Assembly: GCF_001445655.1 (NCBI RefSeq)
Contig: NZ_LNBE01000004.1
Coordinates: 930,001 to 994,000, forward strand
Length of the DNA: 64,000 nt
Origin: Streptomyces roseifaciens
GTDB taxonomy: Bacteria > Actinomycetota > Actinomycetes > Streptomycetales > Streptomycetaceae
Direction of reading: 5' to 3'
Shown: positions 52,491-62,323 of the stretch, one piece after another
Layout: each line of letters starts with the position of its first letter
Position numbering within the stretch: the first letter of the stretch is position 1
Position numbers and translations under genes: made by a program
Notes under the pieces: model-generated
What the model was told of the DNA's origin: nothing
Seen by the model: the letters and a program-made list of their open reading frames with translations, nothing else
The model's database searches: none

Positions 52491-53069
52491 GTGACGGTCA
52501 ACTTGTCCAAGGGTCAGGGCATCAGCCTGCAGAAGGCAGACGGAGGCACCCTGACCGCCGTGCGGATGGGGCTTGGCTGGCAGGCCGCCCCCCGCCGCGG
52601 ACTGTTCGGGTCGCGCACGAGGGAGGTCGACCTCGACGCCTCGGCGGTGCTCTTCGCCGGGGGCCAGCCGGTGGACGTGGTCTTCTTCCGCCACCTGGTC
52701 AGCGACGACGGCTCGGTGCGGCACACCGGTGACAACCTGGTCGGCGGCGCCGGCACGGGCGGCGACGACGAGGCCATCCTCGTCGACCTGCAGCGCGTCC
52801 CCGTGCACATCGACCAGATCGTCTTCACGGTGAACTCCTTCACCGGCCAGACGTTCTCCGAGGTGCAGAACGCCTTCTGCCGCCTGGTCGACGAGACCAA
52901 CGGCCAGGAGCTCGCCCGCTACACCCTCGACGGCGGCGGCGCGTACACCGCGCAGATCATGGCGAAGGTGCACCGCTCCGGCAACGGCTGGGCGATGACC
53001 GCCATCGGCAACCCGGCCAACGGCAAGACCTTCCAGGACCTCATGCCGGCGATCCTGCCGAGCCTGTAG
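52491..53069 (+). CDS. TerD-family stress protein
   Basis: This 192-aa calcium-binding stress protein of the tellurite-resistance family has the start MTVNLSKGQGISL, VRMGLGWQAAP, EVDLDASAVLFAGGQPVDVV with the Asp-rich calcium loops, DNLVGGAGTGGDDEAILVDL and the C-terminal RYTLDGGGAYTAQIMAKVHR. Streptomyces carry several TerD paralogues; single members affect stress and development, but the molecular job is not settled. GTG 52491 has AGAAGGGA upstream. A TerD-FtsK-like fusion follows in the same direction. Confidence 0.94.
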   Translation: MTVNLSKGQGISLQKADGGTLTAVRMGLGWQAAPRRGLFGSRTREVDLDASAVLFAGGQPVDVVFFRHLVSDDGSVRHTGDNLVGGAGTGGDDEAILVDLQRVPVHIDQIVFTVNSFTGQTFSEVQNAFCRLVDETNGQELARYTLDGGGAYTAQIMAKVHRSGNGWAMTAIGNPANGKTFQDLMPAILPSL

Positions 53070-53092
53070 GCGTACGCATCCTGAGAACATCC

Positions 53093-53125
53093 CGGGCCCG
53101 GCGGAGAGCGTTTCCGCCGGGCCCG
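53093..53125 (+). terminator. Hairpin between terD and the fusion gene
   Basis: CGGGCCCGGCGGA (53093-53105) pairs perfectly with TCCGCCGGGCCCG (53113-53125) around a 7-nt loop, 23 bp after the terD stop. Confidence 0.75.
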
Positions 53126-53139
53126 CGGGCACGACAAGC

Positions 53140-53166
53140 GCAGCACGAGCACGAGCACGAGCACGA
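53140..53166. repeat. 6-bp tandem repeat upstream of the fusion gene
   Basis: CACGAG is repeated about four times just before the ribosome site of the TerD-FtsK-like gene. Confidence 0.65.
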
Positions 53167-53185
53167 ACAACGAGGGGGCGCAGCA

Positions 53186-55051
53186 ATGACGGCCGAGCTG
53201 GTGCGGGGGCAGAACCACCCGCTGTCCGGTACCCGCCTGGAGATCCGGGTCGCGGCGGGAGGCCCCGTCGTCGCGGGCGCCACGCTCGCCGGGGCTGACG
53301 GCAAGGTGGCCGGCGCCGACCGCGTCGCGCACCCCGCCTCCCACCGCCTCCCCGGCCTGGAGGTCTCCCGGCAGGCCGCGGCCGACCACCGGCTCGCCGT
53401 CGACCTGGAGGCCCTCCCCGAGGACGTGCACCGGGTCCACGTGATGCTCGCGCTGCCCACCGGAGCGGGCGGTCCCACGTCCTTCGGCACGCTGGCCGCC
53501 CCGTTCATCGCCGTCACCGAGCTCGACGGGGCCGAGATCGCCTCCTTCACGATCACGGACCTCGGCGAGGAGTCCGCCGTCGTCGCCCTGGAGCTGTACC
53601 GCAGGCAGGGCGCCTGGAAGGTGCGCGCCGTCGGCCAGGGGTACGCGGGCGGGCTCGCCGCGATGCTGCACGACCAGGGGCTGGAGCAGTCCTTCGAGAC
53701 CGCCGCGGCCATCAACGAGGCCGTCACCCGGGGCATGGCCCGCGCGGTCGCACCGCCGCCCCCGCGCCCGGTTGCGGACCCCGCGCCGCAGGCCCCCGCA
53801 CCGCAGGCCCCCGCGCCCGGCGGCGGCCCCGTCGACTACCGCCACCCCCGCCGCGCCACCGCGACGCCCCCGGACCCCGCTCCGGCCGCCGCCCCGCCCG
53901 CAGAGCCGGGGCAGCCGCCCCGCCCCGTCGCGGGCGACGCCAACGGCTGGACCATGAACGAGCGGCTCTACAACCAGGTGTGGGGCATGTTCGAGGACCT
54001 GGCCCGCTCGGCCGCGGCCTACCGCAGCGCCGTCGACTTCGCGGAGTCGCGCCTGGAGCAGGAGCTGGACAAGGTCCTCTCCGACCCGGCCACGCGCGTG
54101 GGTGCCGCGGCCGACGCGGCCCGGGCCGAGGCCCGGGCCCGGCAGGCGAGCCTCGTGGAGCAGGCCCGGGCGGTCCTCGACCGCGACCTCGCCCAGCTCG
54201 CCGCCGAGGCCGAGGTCGTCGAGCACGCACTGCCGCCGGCCTTCGCCCGCTGGGACAGCCCGGTCTGGCAGGGTTTCCAGGTGCCGCTGGAGACCCCGAT
54301 GGCGCTGCGCCTGGGCGAGCTGCACCTGCCGGAGCGCACCGACCTGCGGATCCCCATGCTGGTGCGGCTGCCCCTGGAGCGCGGGCTGTGGATCGACAGC
54401 GGCCGCACCTCCGGCCTGCAGGCGGCGATCGTGGACTCCTCCGAGCTGCGCCGCCTGGCCATGGAGACGGCGGTCGCGCACGCCGCGCGGCTGCTGGCCG
54501 TGCACCCCGTCGGCGACTACACGGTGCACGTGATCGACCCGGCGGGCGCGGCCGGCGGGGCGCTCGCGCCGCTGCTGCAGTCCGGCGCGCTGAAGGAGGC
54601 TCCCGCGGCCGGGGCGCAGGGGGTCTCCGCGCTGCTGGACCGGCTGACGCGCCGCGTCGACCTGGTGCAGATGGCCGCGCGCAGCGGCGCCTCCGACTCC
54701 CTCCCGCCGGATGTGGACACCGCGGAGCAGCTGCTGATCGTCAACGACTTCCCGCACGGCTTCGACGACCGCTCGGTCAACCAGCTGCGGTACATCGCGG
54801 ACGAGGGGCCGTCCGTGGGGGTGCACCTGATGATGGTCGCCGACCGGGAGGACGCCCGGGGGTACGGGCCGGTGCTCGACCCGCTCTGGCGCGCCCTGCT
54901 GCGCATCACGCCGGTCCCCGACGACCACCTCGCCGATCCGTGGGTCGGGCACACCTGGACGTACGAGCCCTCGCTCGTGCCGGTCGGCAGCGATGTGCTG
55001 GGGCAGGTGCTCCGGAGCGTGGGGCAGGCGCGGCAGGCGTATGGCATCTAG
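53186..55051 (+). CDS. TerD domain fused to a degenerate FtsK/SpoIIIE-like domain
   Basis: This 621-aa protein has a TerD-like domain (about residues 1-185; LVRGQNHPLSGTRLEI, TELDGAEIASFTITDLG), a Pro/Ala linker at 190-250, a coiled coil at about 255-345 and a C-terminal domain resembling FtsK/SpoIIIE ATPases. In the last part, RIPMLVRLPLERGLWID near 387 occupies the place of Walker A but lacks GxxGxGK[ST]. The region near 515 (QLLIVNDFPHGFDD then GPSVGVHLMMVAD) mimics Walker B and sensor. ATP hydrolysis is therefore doubtful. It may be a scaffold in a membrane-associated Ter complex, given terD before and terC after it. Confidence 0.82.
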   Translation: MTAELVRGQNHPLSGTRLEIRVAAGGPVVAGATLAGADGKVAGADRVAHPASHRLPGLEVSRQAAADHRLAVDLEALPEDVHRVHVMLALPTGAGGPTSFGTLAAPFIAVTELDGAEIASFTITDLGEESAVVALELYRRQGAWKVRAVGQGYAGGLAAMLHDQGLEQSFETAAAINEAVTRGMARAVAPPPPRPVADPAPQAPAPQAPAPGGGPVDYRHPRRATATPPDPAPAAAPPAEPGQPPRPVAGDANGWTMNERLYNQVWGMFEDLARSAAAYRSAVDFAESRLEQELDKVLSDPATRVGAAADAARAEARARQASLVEQARAVLDRDLAQLAAEAEVVEHALPPAFARWDSPVWQGFQVPLETPMALRLGELHLPERTDLRIPMLVRLPLERGLWIDSGRTSGLQAAIVDSSELRRLAMETAVAHAARLLAVHPVGDYTVHVIDPAGAAGGALAPLLQSGALKEAPAAGAQGVSALLDRLTRRVDLVQMAARSGASDSLPPDVDTAEQLLIVNDFPHGFDDRSVNQLRYIADEGPSVGVHLMMVADREDARGYGPVLDPLWRALLRITPVPDDHLADPWVGHTWTYEPSLVPVGSDVLGQVLRSVGQARQAYGI

Positions 55052-55161
55052 CAGGTAAAGGGCTACCGAGCTGGGGTTTTTGGTCTTTCTTTACTCTTCC
55101 TTGGCCTTTCCTGTACCGTTCTGAGGACTGCCGTACGCCCGTACGACGTACCGGAGGAACA

Positions 55162-56184
55162 GTGGACGTCTCCCTGACCCTGTGGGTGCTGACCATTCTC
55201 GGTCTGTGCGCCCTCGTCACCGCCGACTTCTTCATCGGAGGTCGCAAGCCGCACGAGGTCTCCCTCAAGGAAGCCGGGGTGTGGACCGCGGTCTGGGTCG
55301 CCCTCGCCGGCCTCTTCGGCCTCGGCCTGCTGCTCTTCGGCGGCGGCCAGCCGGCCGGCGAGTTCTTCGCGGGCTTCATCACCGAGAAGTCGCTCAGCGT
55401 CGACAACCTCTTCGTCTTCGTCCTGATCATGGCGAAGTTCGCGGTCCCGTCGGTGTACCAGCAGCGCGTCCTGATGGTCGGCGTGCTCATCGCCCTGGTC
55501 CTGCGGGCCGTGTTCATCGGCGCGGGCGCGGCGATCATCGCCAACTTCTCCTGGGTCTTCTACATCTTCGGCGCCTTCCTCATCTGGACGGCCTGGAAGC
55601 TCATCCAGGAGGCGCGCGCCGACGAGGAGGACGAGGAGTTCGAGGAGAATCGTTTCCTCAAGCTGGTCGAGAAGCGCTTCCCCTCCACGGACCGCTACCA
55701 CGGCACCAAGCTCTTCATCGTGGAGAACGGCAAGCGTCTGATGACGCCGATGCTGATCGTCATGCTGGCGATCGGCACCACCGACGTCCTCTTCGCCCTG
55801 GACTCGATCCCCGCGATCTTCGGCCTGACCCAGGACCCGTACATCGTCTTCACGGCGAACGCCTTCGCCCTCATGGGTCTGCGCCAGCTGTACTTCCTGA
55901 TCGGCGGACTGCTGAAGAAGCTCGTCCACCTCTCGTACGGCCTGTCGGTCATCCTGGGCTTCATCGGCGTCAAGCTCGTCCTGCACGCCCTCCACGAGAA
56001 CGGCGTGGGCGTCCCCGAGATCAGCATCCCGGTGTCCCTCGGCGTCATCTGCGCGGTGCTGGTCGTCACCACGATCACCAGCCTGCGCGCCTCCCGGAAG
56101 CAGGAGCAGGAAGCCGCCCTGGAGGGCATGGCCGCTGCGGAGGCCGAGGAGGCCCCGGAGGGCAAGGACGAGGTCCGCGTCTGA
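55162..56184 (+). CDS. TerC-family integral membrane protein
   Basis: This 340-aa multi-pass membrane protein has about eight helices and the family residues SLSVDNLFVFVLIMAKF and IGTTDVLFALDSIPAIFGLT, whose acidic residues within helices suit a metal-ion carrier. Relatives export manganese or load metal to exoproteins. GTG 55162 has GGAGGAAC upstream. The tail is Glu/Ala-rich. The preceding 110 bp are AT-richer, so it probably has its own promoter, but no manganese riboswitch consensus is visible. It may act with the TerD proteins upstream. Confidence 0.94.
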   Translation: MDVSLTLWVLTILGLCALVTADFFIGGRKPHEVSLKEAGVWTAVWVALAGLFGLGLLLFGGGQPAGEFFAGFITEKSLSVDNLFVFVLIMAKFAVPSVYQQRVLMVGVLIALVLRAVFIGAGAAIIANFSWVFYIFGAFLIWTAWKLIQEARADEEDEEFEENRFLKLVEKRFPSTDRYHGTKLFIVENGKRLMTPMLIVMLAIGTTDVLFALDSIPAIFGLTQDPYIVFTANAFALMGLRQLYFLIGGLLKKLVHLSYGLSVILGFIGVKLVLHALHENGVGVPEISIPVSLGVICAVLVVTTITSLRASRKQEQEAALEGMAAAEAEEAPEGKDEVRV

Positions 56185-56232
56185 CGCAGGTCCCGCCCCT
56201 GCCGCCCGCGCTTCACCGGAGGCCGTCCCCGC

Positions 56233-57555
56233 TCAGGCGGGGGCGGCCTCCGCCGCGGTTGCGGGCGCCGCGGCCGGCCGGGTCTCGGGCAGCAGGGCGA
56301 AGCAGCCCAGGCTGACGAGGGCGACGACCCCGAGGTAGCCGGCGACCGCCCAGGGCGGACCGGAGCCCTGCGCCAGCGCCGTCGCCGCGACCGGGGTGAG
56401 GCCGCCGCCCACCACCCCGGCCAGGTTGTAGCCGACCGCCGCCCCCGTGCAGCGCACCCGGGTCTCGAACAGCTCCGGGAGATAGGCGGCGACGACGCCG
56501 ACCACCGCCGAGAAGGGCACCGCCGCCCCCGCGAAGCCCAGCAGCATCCAGGCGGGCCGCCCGGTGTGCAGCAGGCCCATCAGCGGGACCATCCACAGGC
56601 CGAGGCCGGCGCTGCCGGCCAGGCACAGGGAGCGCCGCCCGTAGCGGTCGCCCAGCACGGCGAAGAACGGGGTGAGCAGGCTGGAGACGACGACGCCCGC
56701 CATGATGCAGCCGAGCATGGCCGTGCGGCCGACCTCCAGCTGCTCGGTGCCGTAGGCCAGGGCCCACGTGCTGATCGCGTAGTGGGTGGCGAAGACGAGG
56801 GAGAGCCCGCCCGCAGTGAGCAGGACCGGCCGCCAGTGCCCGCGCAGGAGCTCGGCGAAGGGCAGGGCGGCCCGGGTGTCCGTGGCCTCCAGCGCGCGGA
56901 ACTGCGGCGTCTCCGGGAGCCGGGAGCGCAGCAGCAGGCCCACCGCCGCCATGAGGCCCGCGCCCCAGAACGGCACCCGCCAGCCCCAGGCCAGGTAGTC
57001 CGCCTCGGAGAGCCCCGCCGACAGGACGAGGGCGAGACCGTTGGCCAGCAGGAACCCCGTCGGCGCGCCGAGCTGCGGGAGGCTGGTCCACAGGGCGCGG
57101 CGGTGCGCCGGGGCGTGCTCCGCGGTCAGCAGCACCGCCCCGCCCCACTCCCCGCCGAGCCCCAGCCCCTGCGCGAACCGCAGGACGAGCAGGAGCAGCG
57201 GCGCGGCGATGCCGATGCTGTCGTAGGTGGGGACGAACCCCACCGCGACCGTGGCCAGGCCCGTCAGCAGCAGGGACGCCATGAGGACGGGCCGCCGGCC
57301 GTGCCGGTCGCCGATGTGGCCGAAGAGCACCGCGCCCAGCGGGCGGGCGAGGAAGCCGATCCCGAAGGTGCCGAAGGCGGCGAGGGTGCCGAGCAGCGGG
57401 GAGACGGTGGGGAAGTACAGCGGCCCGAGGACGAGGGCCGCCGCGGTGCCGTAGACGTAGAAGTCGTAGAACTCGACGGCGGTGCCGGCCATGGCGGCGA
57501 GCGCCAGGCGCAGCATGGACGGCCGGCGAGGGGGCGGGGTGCTGTGCGGTTGCAT
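56233..57555 (-). CDS. MHS-family major facilitator transporter
   Basis: This 440-aa twelve-helix proton symporter belongs to the metabolite:H+ symporter group. MAGTAVEFYDFYVYGTAAAL in the first helix, GHIGDRHGRRPVLMASLL after helix 2 and GLGLGGEWGGAVLLTAEHAP in helix 5 are MHS hallmarks; shikimate, citrate, proline and alpha-ketoglutarate carriers share them, so the substrate is unknown. ATG 57555 is the first plausible start. The 220-bp gap upstream has AT-rich patches (AATATTTTTC near 57640) fit for its promoter. Confidence 0.92.
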   Translation of the reverse strand: MQPHSTPPPRRPSMLRLALAAMAGTAVEFYDFYVYGTAAALVLGPLYFPTVSPLLGTLAAFGTFGIGFLARPLGAVLFGHIGDRHGRRPVLMASLLLTGLATVAVGFVPTYDSIGIAAPLLLLVLRFAQGLGLGGEWGGAVLLTAEHAPAHRRALWTSLPQLGAPTGFLLANGLALVLSAGLSEADYLAWGWRVPFWGAGLMAAVGLLLRSRLPETPQFRALEATDTRAALPFAELLRGHWRPVLLTAGGLSLVFATHYAISTWALAYGTEQLEVGRTAMLGCIMAGVVVSSLLTPFFAVLGDRYGRRSLCLAGSAGLGLWMVPLMGLLHTGRPAWMLLGFAGAAVPFSAVVGVVAAYLPELFETRVRCTGAAVGYNLAGVVGGGLTPVAATALAQGSGPPWAVAGYLGVVALVSLGCFALLPETRPAAAPATAAEAAPA

Positions 57556-57776
57556 GTACTGCCCAACAGCCAGTCGGCAGGGAGGCAACGGGCGTGCGGT
57601 GGCGCAGCGGGGGGCGCGCGGGGCCGTGAAGGCCGCAGAATATTTTTCGTCCGGATTTGCGTAGATGTGGCCATCCGGCGCGAGGGGGAGTACCTTAAGA
57701 AATGAGGCCGCCGCATCCGGAGTGATTTGGATGGACGGCCTCACTGCATGCCCGGAGCATTCCGGTGCGGGGAGTG

Positions 57777-58433
57777 TCACCAGCCGCGTTCGCGCCATTC
57801 GGCGAGGTGGGGGCGCTCGGCGCCCAGCGTGGTGTCCGCGCCGTGGCCCGGGTAGACCCACGTCTCGTCCGGGAGCTCCCCGAAGAGCTTCGTCTCCACG
57901 TCGTGGAGGAGGCTCGCGAAGGCCTCGGGGTCGTCGTGGGTGTTGCCGACGCCTCCCGGGAACAGGCAGTCGCCGGTGAACACGTGCGGGTGGCCGTGCG
58001 GGTCGTCGTAGACCAGCGCGATGCTGCCCGGGGTGTGCCCCACCAGGTGCCGTGCGGTCAGCTCCACGCGGCCTACGCGGATGACGTCGCCGTCGGCCAC
58101 GGGCACGGCGGTCGGCACGGGGATGCCCTCGGCGTCCTCGCGGCCCGCGTACGTGGTGGCGCCGGTGGCGTCGGCCACCTCCTGCAGGGCTCCCCAGTGG
58201 TCGCCGTGGCGGTGCGTGGTGACCACGGAGGCGATGCCGCTGTCCCCGATCAGGGAGAGCAGGGTGTGCGGCTCGGCGGCGGCATCGATCAGCAACTGCT
58301 CGTCCGTCGCGCGGCAGCGCAGCAGATAGGCGTTGTTGTCCATCGGGCCGACCGCGACTTTCGAGATCATCAGGTCGGTCAGCTCGTGCACGTCCGCCGG
58401 TCCGCCGACCTTCACCGCTCCGCTGTACGTCAT
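57777..58433 (-). CDS. Glyoxalase II-like MBL-fold hydrolase
   Basis: This 218-aa metallo-hydrolase has metal motif TTHRHGDHWGAL, GHTPGSIALVYDD, the bridging Asp in FTGDCLFPGGVGN and PGHGADTTLG. The pattern is nearest to hydroxyacylglutathione hydrolases; in an actinobacterium, mycothiol esters are the expected kind of substrate. It is 26 bp downstream of a mycothiol-dependent isomerase-family gene on the same strand, which supports a thiol-linked detoxification pair. ATG 58433 gives MTYSGAVKVGG. Confidence 0.9.
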   Translation of the reverse strand: MTYSGAVKVGGPADVHELTDLMISKVAVGPMDNNAYLLRCRATDEQLLIDAAAEPHTLLSLIGDSGIASVVTTHRHGDHWGALQEVADATGATTYAGREDAEGIPVPTAVPVADGDVIRVGRVELTARHLVGHTPGSIALVYDDPHGHPHVFTGDCLFPGGVGNTHDDPEAFASLLHDVETKLFGELPDETWVYPGHGADTTLGAERPHLAEWRERGW

Positions 58434-58459
58434 GAAGCCAGCCTATTCCTTCGGGTCGT

Positions 58460-59152
58460 TCACAGCGGGGGGAGGGCGGGGAGCGGTGCGCCCGAAGTGC
58501 CGAGCGCCGCGCCCTTGTCGCCGCGGCCCGCGAGCCAGCCCAGGAGGTCCGCGGGCGCGCCGCTGACGGTGACCGGGGCGCCCTCCGCGGTGCCGCCCGT
58601 GTGCCAGCGCCTGCCGTCGTCGGCGACGACCGTGACGGCGGGGATGCCGGGCCGGGTCGACCAGCGCTCGGCGAGGAACTCGATCTCCCGTCCGGTGAAC
58701 TCCTCCGGCAGGTCCTGCAGCTCGTAGCCGACGCCCAGGTCGACGAGGTGCAGTTCGAGCTCGATCCAGCGGCGGAAGGGGACGCGGGCGGCCCGGTCGG
58801 TCACGCCGTTGCGCATGGTGATCGTGCGGTCCCAGTCGGCGGGGACGGCGGCCTGGGCCCGCAGGCGCGCGGCGCTGTCGCGCAGGTCGGCGAGGTGCTC
58901 CGCCAGGGAGCGGCCCGCGCCCTTCTCGATGTCCTCGTCCCGGGCCTCGGCGGTCACGTACATCGGGCGGCCGGCCAGGACGTTGACGAGGGCGTCCGCG
59001 TTGCGCGCGACGTGCGCCATCACGTGCCCGCGGGTCCAGCCCGGGAGCCGGGACGGGGCGGTCACGGCGGCGTCGTCGAGGGCGCCGGCCGCGCTCAGGA
59101 ACCGCTCGGTCGCTCGGTGTACAGAGGCCAGGTCGCGCACGTGGTCGATCAT
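58460..59152 (-). CDS. Maleylpyruvate isomerase-family mycothiol-dependent enzyme
   Basis: This 230-aa DinB-like four-helix protein has the family pattern RLPGWTRGHVMAHVARNADAL, with the His that binds zinc, and WIELELHLVDLG with Glu/His ligands further on; a small C-terminal beta domain ends the protein. Family members use mycothiol to isomerise or conjugate electrophiles. The substrate is unknown. It is divergent from uvrA across a 213-bp spacer and reads toward the glyoxalase II-like gene, with which it is probably co-transcribed. Confidence 0.9.
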   Translation of the reverse strand: MIDHVRDLASVHRATERFLSAAGALDDAAVTAPSRLPGWTRGHVMAHVARNADALVNVLAGRPMYVTAEARDEDIEKGAGRSLAEHLADLRDSAARLRAQAAVPADWDRTITMRNGVTDRAARVPFRRWIELELHLVDLGVGYELQDLPEEFTGREIEFLAERWSTRPGIPAVTVVADDGRRWHTGGTAEGAPVTVSGAPADLLGWLAGRGDKGAALGTSGAPLPALPPL

Positions 59153-59224
59153 GCGGCCGACGATAGCGCCGCCACTCGTCCGGGTGAAGGTGTCCGGCTC
59201 CGGCCGTAAATCGAATGTGCGTGC

Positions 59225-59232
59225 TATAGGCT
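59225..59232 (+). promoter_or_regulatory. -10 region TATAGGCT of uvrA
   Basis: TATAGGCT (59225-59232) is the best -10 candidate for uvrA, leaving a ~125-nt leader. The sequence upstream does not match the TTGTCAGTG damage element or a full LexA box. Confidence 0.4.
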
Positions 59233-59365
59233 CGATGAGGCATCGGATCCGACATCCGCGCGGCGACCCCCATACCCTGGGTCGGGGGTGCGCGCCCCAT
59301 TGCTCTCAAGAACCACTCTCAGGAACCACCCCCCTTCTTCGTTCTCAAGAAAGGTGCCGACCGGC

Positions 59366-62302
59366 GTGGCTGACCGTCTCATCGTCCGTGGCGCTCGCGA
59401 GCACAACCTCAAGAACGTCTCGCTCGACCTCCCCCGCGACTCCCTCATCGTCTTCACGGGGCTCTCCGGCTCGGGCAAGTCGTCCCTCGCGTTCGACACG
59501 ATCTTCGCCGAGGGGCAGCGCCGCTACGTCGAGTCGCTCTCCTCCTACGCCCGGCAGTTCCTCGGGCAGATGGACAAGCCCGATGTGGACTTCATCGAGG
59601 GCCTGTCCCCGGCCGTCTCCATCGACCAGAAGTCGACCTCGCGCAACCCGCGCTCGACGGTCGGCACGATCACCGAGGTCTACGACTACCTCCGGCTGCT
59701 CTTCGCCCGCATCGGCAAGCCGCACTGCCCCGAGTGCAGCCGCCCCATCACCCGCCAGTCGCCGCAGGCGATCGTGGACAAGGTGCTGGAGCTCCCCGAG
59801 GGCAGCCGCTTCCAGGTGCTCTCGCCGCTGGTGCGCGAGCGCAAGGGCGAGTTCGTCGACCTCTTCTCCGACCTGCAGACCAAGGGCTACAGCCGGGCCC
59901 GGGTGGACGGCGAGACCGTCCAGCTCTCCGATCCGCCCAAGCTCAAGAAGCAGGAGAAGCACACCATCGAGGTGGTCGTCGACCGCCTCACCGTCAAGGA
60001 CGGCGCCAAGCGCCGGCTGACCGACTCGGTCGAGACCGCGCTGGGCCTCTCCGGCGGCATGGTCATCCTCGACTTCGTCGACCTCCCCGAGGACGACCCC
60101 GAGCGCGAGCGGATGTACTCCGAGCACCTCTACTGCCCCTACGACGACCTGTCGTTCGAGGAGCTGGAGCCCCGCTCGTTCTCCTTCAACTCGCCCTTCG
60201 GCGCCTGCCCGGAGTGCACGGGCATCGGCACCCGCATGGAGGTCGACCCCGAGCTGATCATCCCGGACCCGGAGAAGTCCCTGGACGAGGGTGCGATCAG
60301 CCCCTGGTCGCACGGCCACACCAAGGACTACTTCGGCCGCCTGGTCGGCGCCCTCGCCGACGCCCTCGGCTTCCGCACGGACATCCCCTGGGCCGGCCTG
60401 CCCGCGCGCGCCAAGAAGGCCCTGCTCAACGGCCACAAGACCCAGATCGAGGTGCGCTACCGCAACCGCTACGGGCGCGAGCGCGCGTACACCACCGCCT
60501 TCGAGGGTGCGGTGCCCTTCGTCAAGCGCCGCCACTCCGAGGCCGAGAGCGACGCCAGCCGCGAGCGCTTCGAGGGCTACATGCGCGAGGTGAACTGCCC
60601 CACCTGCGAGGGCACGCGCCTGAAGCCGATCGTGCTCGCCGTCACCGTCCAGGGCCGGTCCATCGCGGAGGTCTCCGCGATGTCGATCAGCGAATGCGCC
60701 GACTTCCTGCGGGACATGAAGCTCACCGGCCGCGAGAAGAAGATCGCCGAGCGGGTCCTCAAGGAGGTCAACGAGCGCCTGAAGTTCCTCGTCGACGTCG
60801 GCCTGGACTACCTCTCGCTCAACCGCGCCGCGGGTACCCTCTCCGGCGGCGAGGCCCAGCGCATCCGCCTCGCCACGCAGATCGGCTCCGGCCTCGTCGG
60901 CGTGCTCTACGTTCTGGACGAGCCCTCCATCGGCCTCCACCAGCGCGACAACCACCGCCTCATCGAGACCCTCGTCCGCCTGCGCGACATGGGCAACACC
61001 CTCATCGTCGTCGAGCACGACGAGGACACCATCAAGGTCGCCGACTGGGTCGTGGACATCGGCCCCGGCGCCGGCGAGCACGGCGGCAAGGTCGTGCACA
61101 GCGGCCCCTTGAAGGAGCTCCTGCGCAACAAGGAGTCGATGACCGGGCACTACCTGTCCGGCAAGAAGGCCATCGCCATACCGGACGCCCGCCGGCCCGT
61201 CGACCCCGAGCGCCGGATCACCGTCCGCGGCGCCCGCGAGAACAACCTGCGGGACATCGACGTCTCCTTCCCGCTCGGCGTGCTCACGGCCGTCACCGGC
61301 GTCTCGGGCTCCGGCAAGTCGACCCTGGTCAACGACATCCTGTACACGCACCTGGCCCGCGAGCTGAACGGCGCCCGGGCCGTGCCCGGCCGTCACACGC
61401 GCGTCGACGGCGACGACCTGGTCGACAAGGTCGTCCACGTCGACCAGTCGCCCATCGGCCGGACGCCGCGCTCCAACCCCGCCACGTACACCGGCGTCTT
61501 CGACCACGTCCGCAAGCTCTTCGCGGAGACGATGGAGGCCAAGGTCCGCGGCTATCTGCCCGGCCGCTTCTCCTTCAACGTCAAGGGCGGCCGCTGCGAG
61601 AACTGCTCCGGCGACGGCACCATCAAGATCGAGATGAACTTCCTGCCGGACGTGTACGTGCCGTGCGAGGTCTGCCACGGTGCGCGCTACAACCGGGAGA
61701 CCCTGGAGGTGCACTACAAGGGCAAGTCCATCGCCGAGGTGCTGGACATGCCCATCGAGGAGGCGCTCTCCTTCTTCGAGGCCGTGCCCACCATCGCCCG
61801 CCACCTGCGCACGCTCCACGAGGTCGGCCTCGGCTACGTCCGCCTCGGGCAGTCCGCGCCGACGCTCTCCGGCGGCGAGGCCCAGCGCGTGAAGCTCGCC
61901 AGCGAGCTGCAGAAGCGCTCCACGGGCCGTACGGTCTACGTCCTGGACGAGCCCACCACGGGCCTGCACTTCGAGGACATCAACAAGCTCATCTCGGTGC
62001 TGGCCGGCCTGGTCGACAAGGGCAACAGCGTCATCGTCATCGAGCACAACCTCGACGTGATCAAGACCGCCGACTGGGTCGTGGACATGGGCCCCGAGGG
62101 CGGCAACGGCGGCGGCCTGGTCATCGCCGAGGGCACGCCCGAGGACGTCGCGTCCGTGCCGTCCAGCCACACCGGCAAGTTCCTGCGGGAGCTGCTGGGG
62201 GACCGGGTGAGCGATGCGCCTGCGGTCTCCGCTCCGAAGGCACGGAAGAAGGCCGCGGCCAAGAAGGCGCCGGCCAAGAAGGCCGCTGCCGGGAAGGCGT
62301 GA
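59366..62302 (+). CDS. uvrA: Excinuclease ABC subunit A
   Basis: This 978-aa ABC-type damage sensor starts nucleotide excision repair with UvrB. It has two ATP sites, [14 protein letters not shown] near residue 32 and [15 protein letters not shown] in the second half, with two signatures [20 protein letters not shown] and [17 protein letters not shown]. The cysteine pairs of the zinc modules are CPEC, CPTC and CENC with CEVC. GTG 59366 begins [17 protein letters not shown], the expected start; GTG 59354 would add four residues. The tail is Ala/Lys-rich ([17 protein letters not shown]). Confidence 0.97.
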   Translation: MADRLIVRGAREHNLKNVSLDLPRDSLIVFTGLSGSGKSSLAFDTIFAEGQRRYVESLSSYARQFLGQMDKPDVDFIEGLSPAVSIDQKSTSRNPRSTVGTITEVYDYLRLLFARIGKPHCPECSRPITRQSPQAIVDKVLELPEGSRFQVLSPLVRERKGEFVDLFSDLQTKGYSRARVDGETVQLSDPPKLKKQEKHTIEVVVDRLTVKDGAKRRLTDSVETALGLSGGMVILDFVDLPEDDPERERMYSEHLYCPYDDLSFEELEPRSFSFNSPFGACPECTGIGTRMEVDPELIIPDPEKSLDEGAISPWSHGHTKDYFGRLVGALADALGFRTDIPWAGLPARAKKALLNGHKTQIEVRYRNRYGRERAYTTAFEGAVPFVKRRHSEAESDASRERFEGYMREVNCPTCEGTRLKPIVLAVTVQGRSIAEVSAMSISECADFLRDMKLTGREKKIAERVLKEVNERLKFLVDVGLDYLSLNRAAGTLSGGEAQRIRLATQIGSGLVGVLYVLDEPSIGLHQRDNHRLIETLVRLRDMGNTLIVVEHDEDTIKVADWVVDIGPGAGEHGGKVVHSGPLKELLRNKESMTGHYLSGKKAIAIPDARRPVDPERRITVRGARENNLRDIDVSFPLGVLTAVTGVSGSGKSTLVNDILYTHLARELNGARAVPGRHTRVDGDDLVDKVVHVDQSPIGRTPRSNPATYTGVFDHVRKLFAETMEAKVRGYLPGRFSFNVKGGRCENCSGDGTIKIEMNFLPDVYVPCEVCHGARYNRETLEVHYKGKSIAEVLDMPIEEALSFFEAVPTIARHLRTLHEVGLGYVRLGQSAPTLSGGEAQRVKLASELQKRSTGRTVYVLDEPTTGLHFEDINKLISVLAGLVDKGNSVIVIEHNLDVIKTADWVVDMGPEGGNGGGLVIAEGTPEDVASVPSSHTGKFLRELLGDRVSDAPAVSAPKARKKAAAKKAPAKKAAAGKA

Positions 62303-62323
62303 CCACGCCCTCCCGGGCGGAGG

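Noticed and set aside
55052..55161. Manganese (yybP-ykoY) riboswitch before terC
   Set aside because: The region is AT-rich but lacks the conserved loops and paired helices; it looks like a simple promoter.
59153..59365. Damage element or LexA box before uvrA
   Set aside because: The bases at the required distance from TAGGCT do not match TTGTCRGTG, and TCGAATGTGCGTGC lacks the right half of a LexA box.
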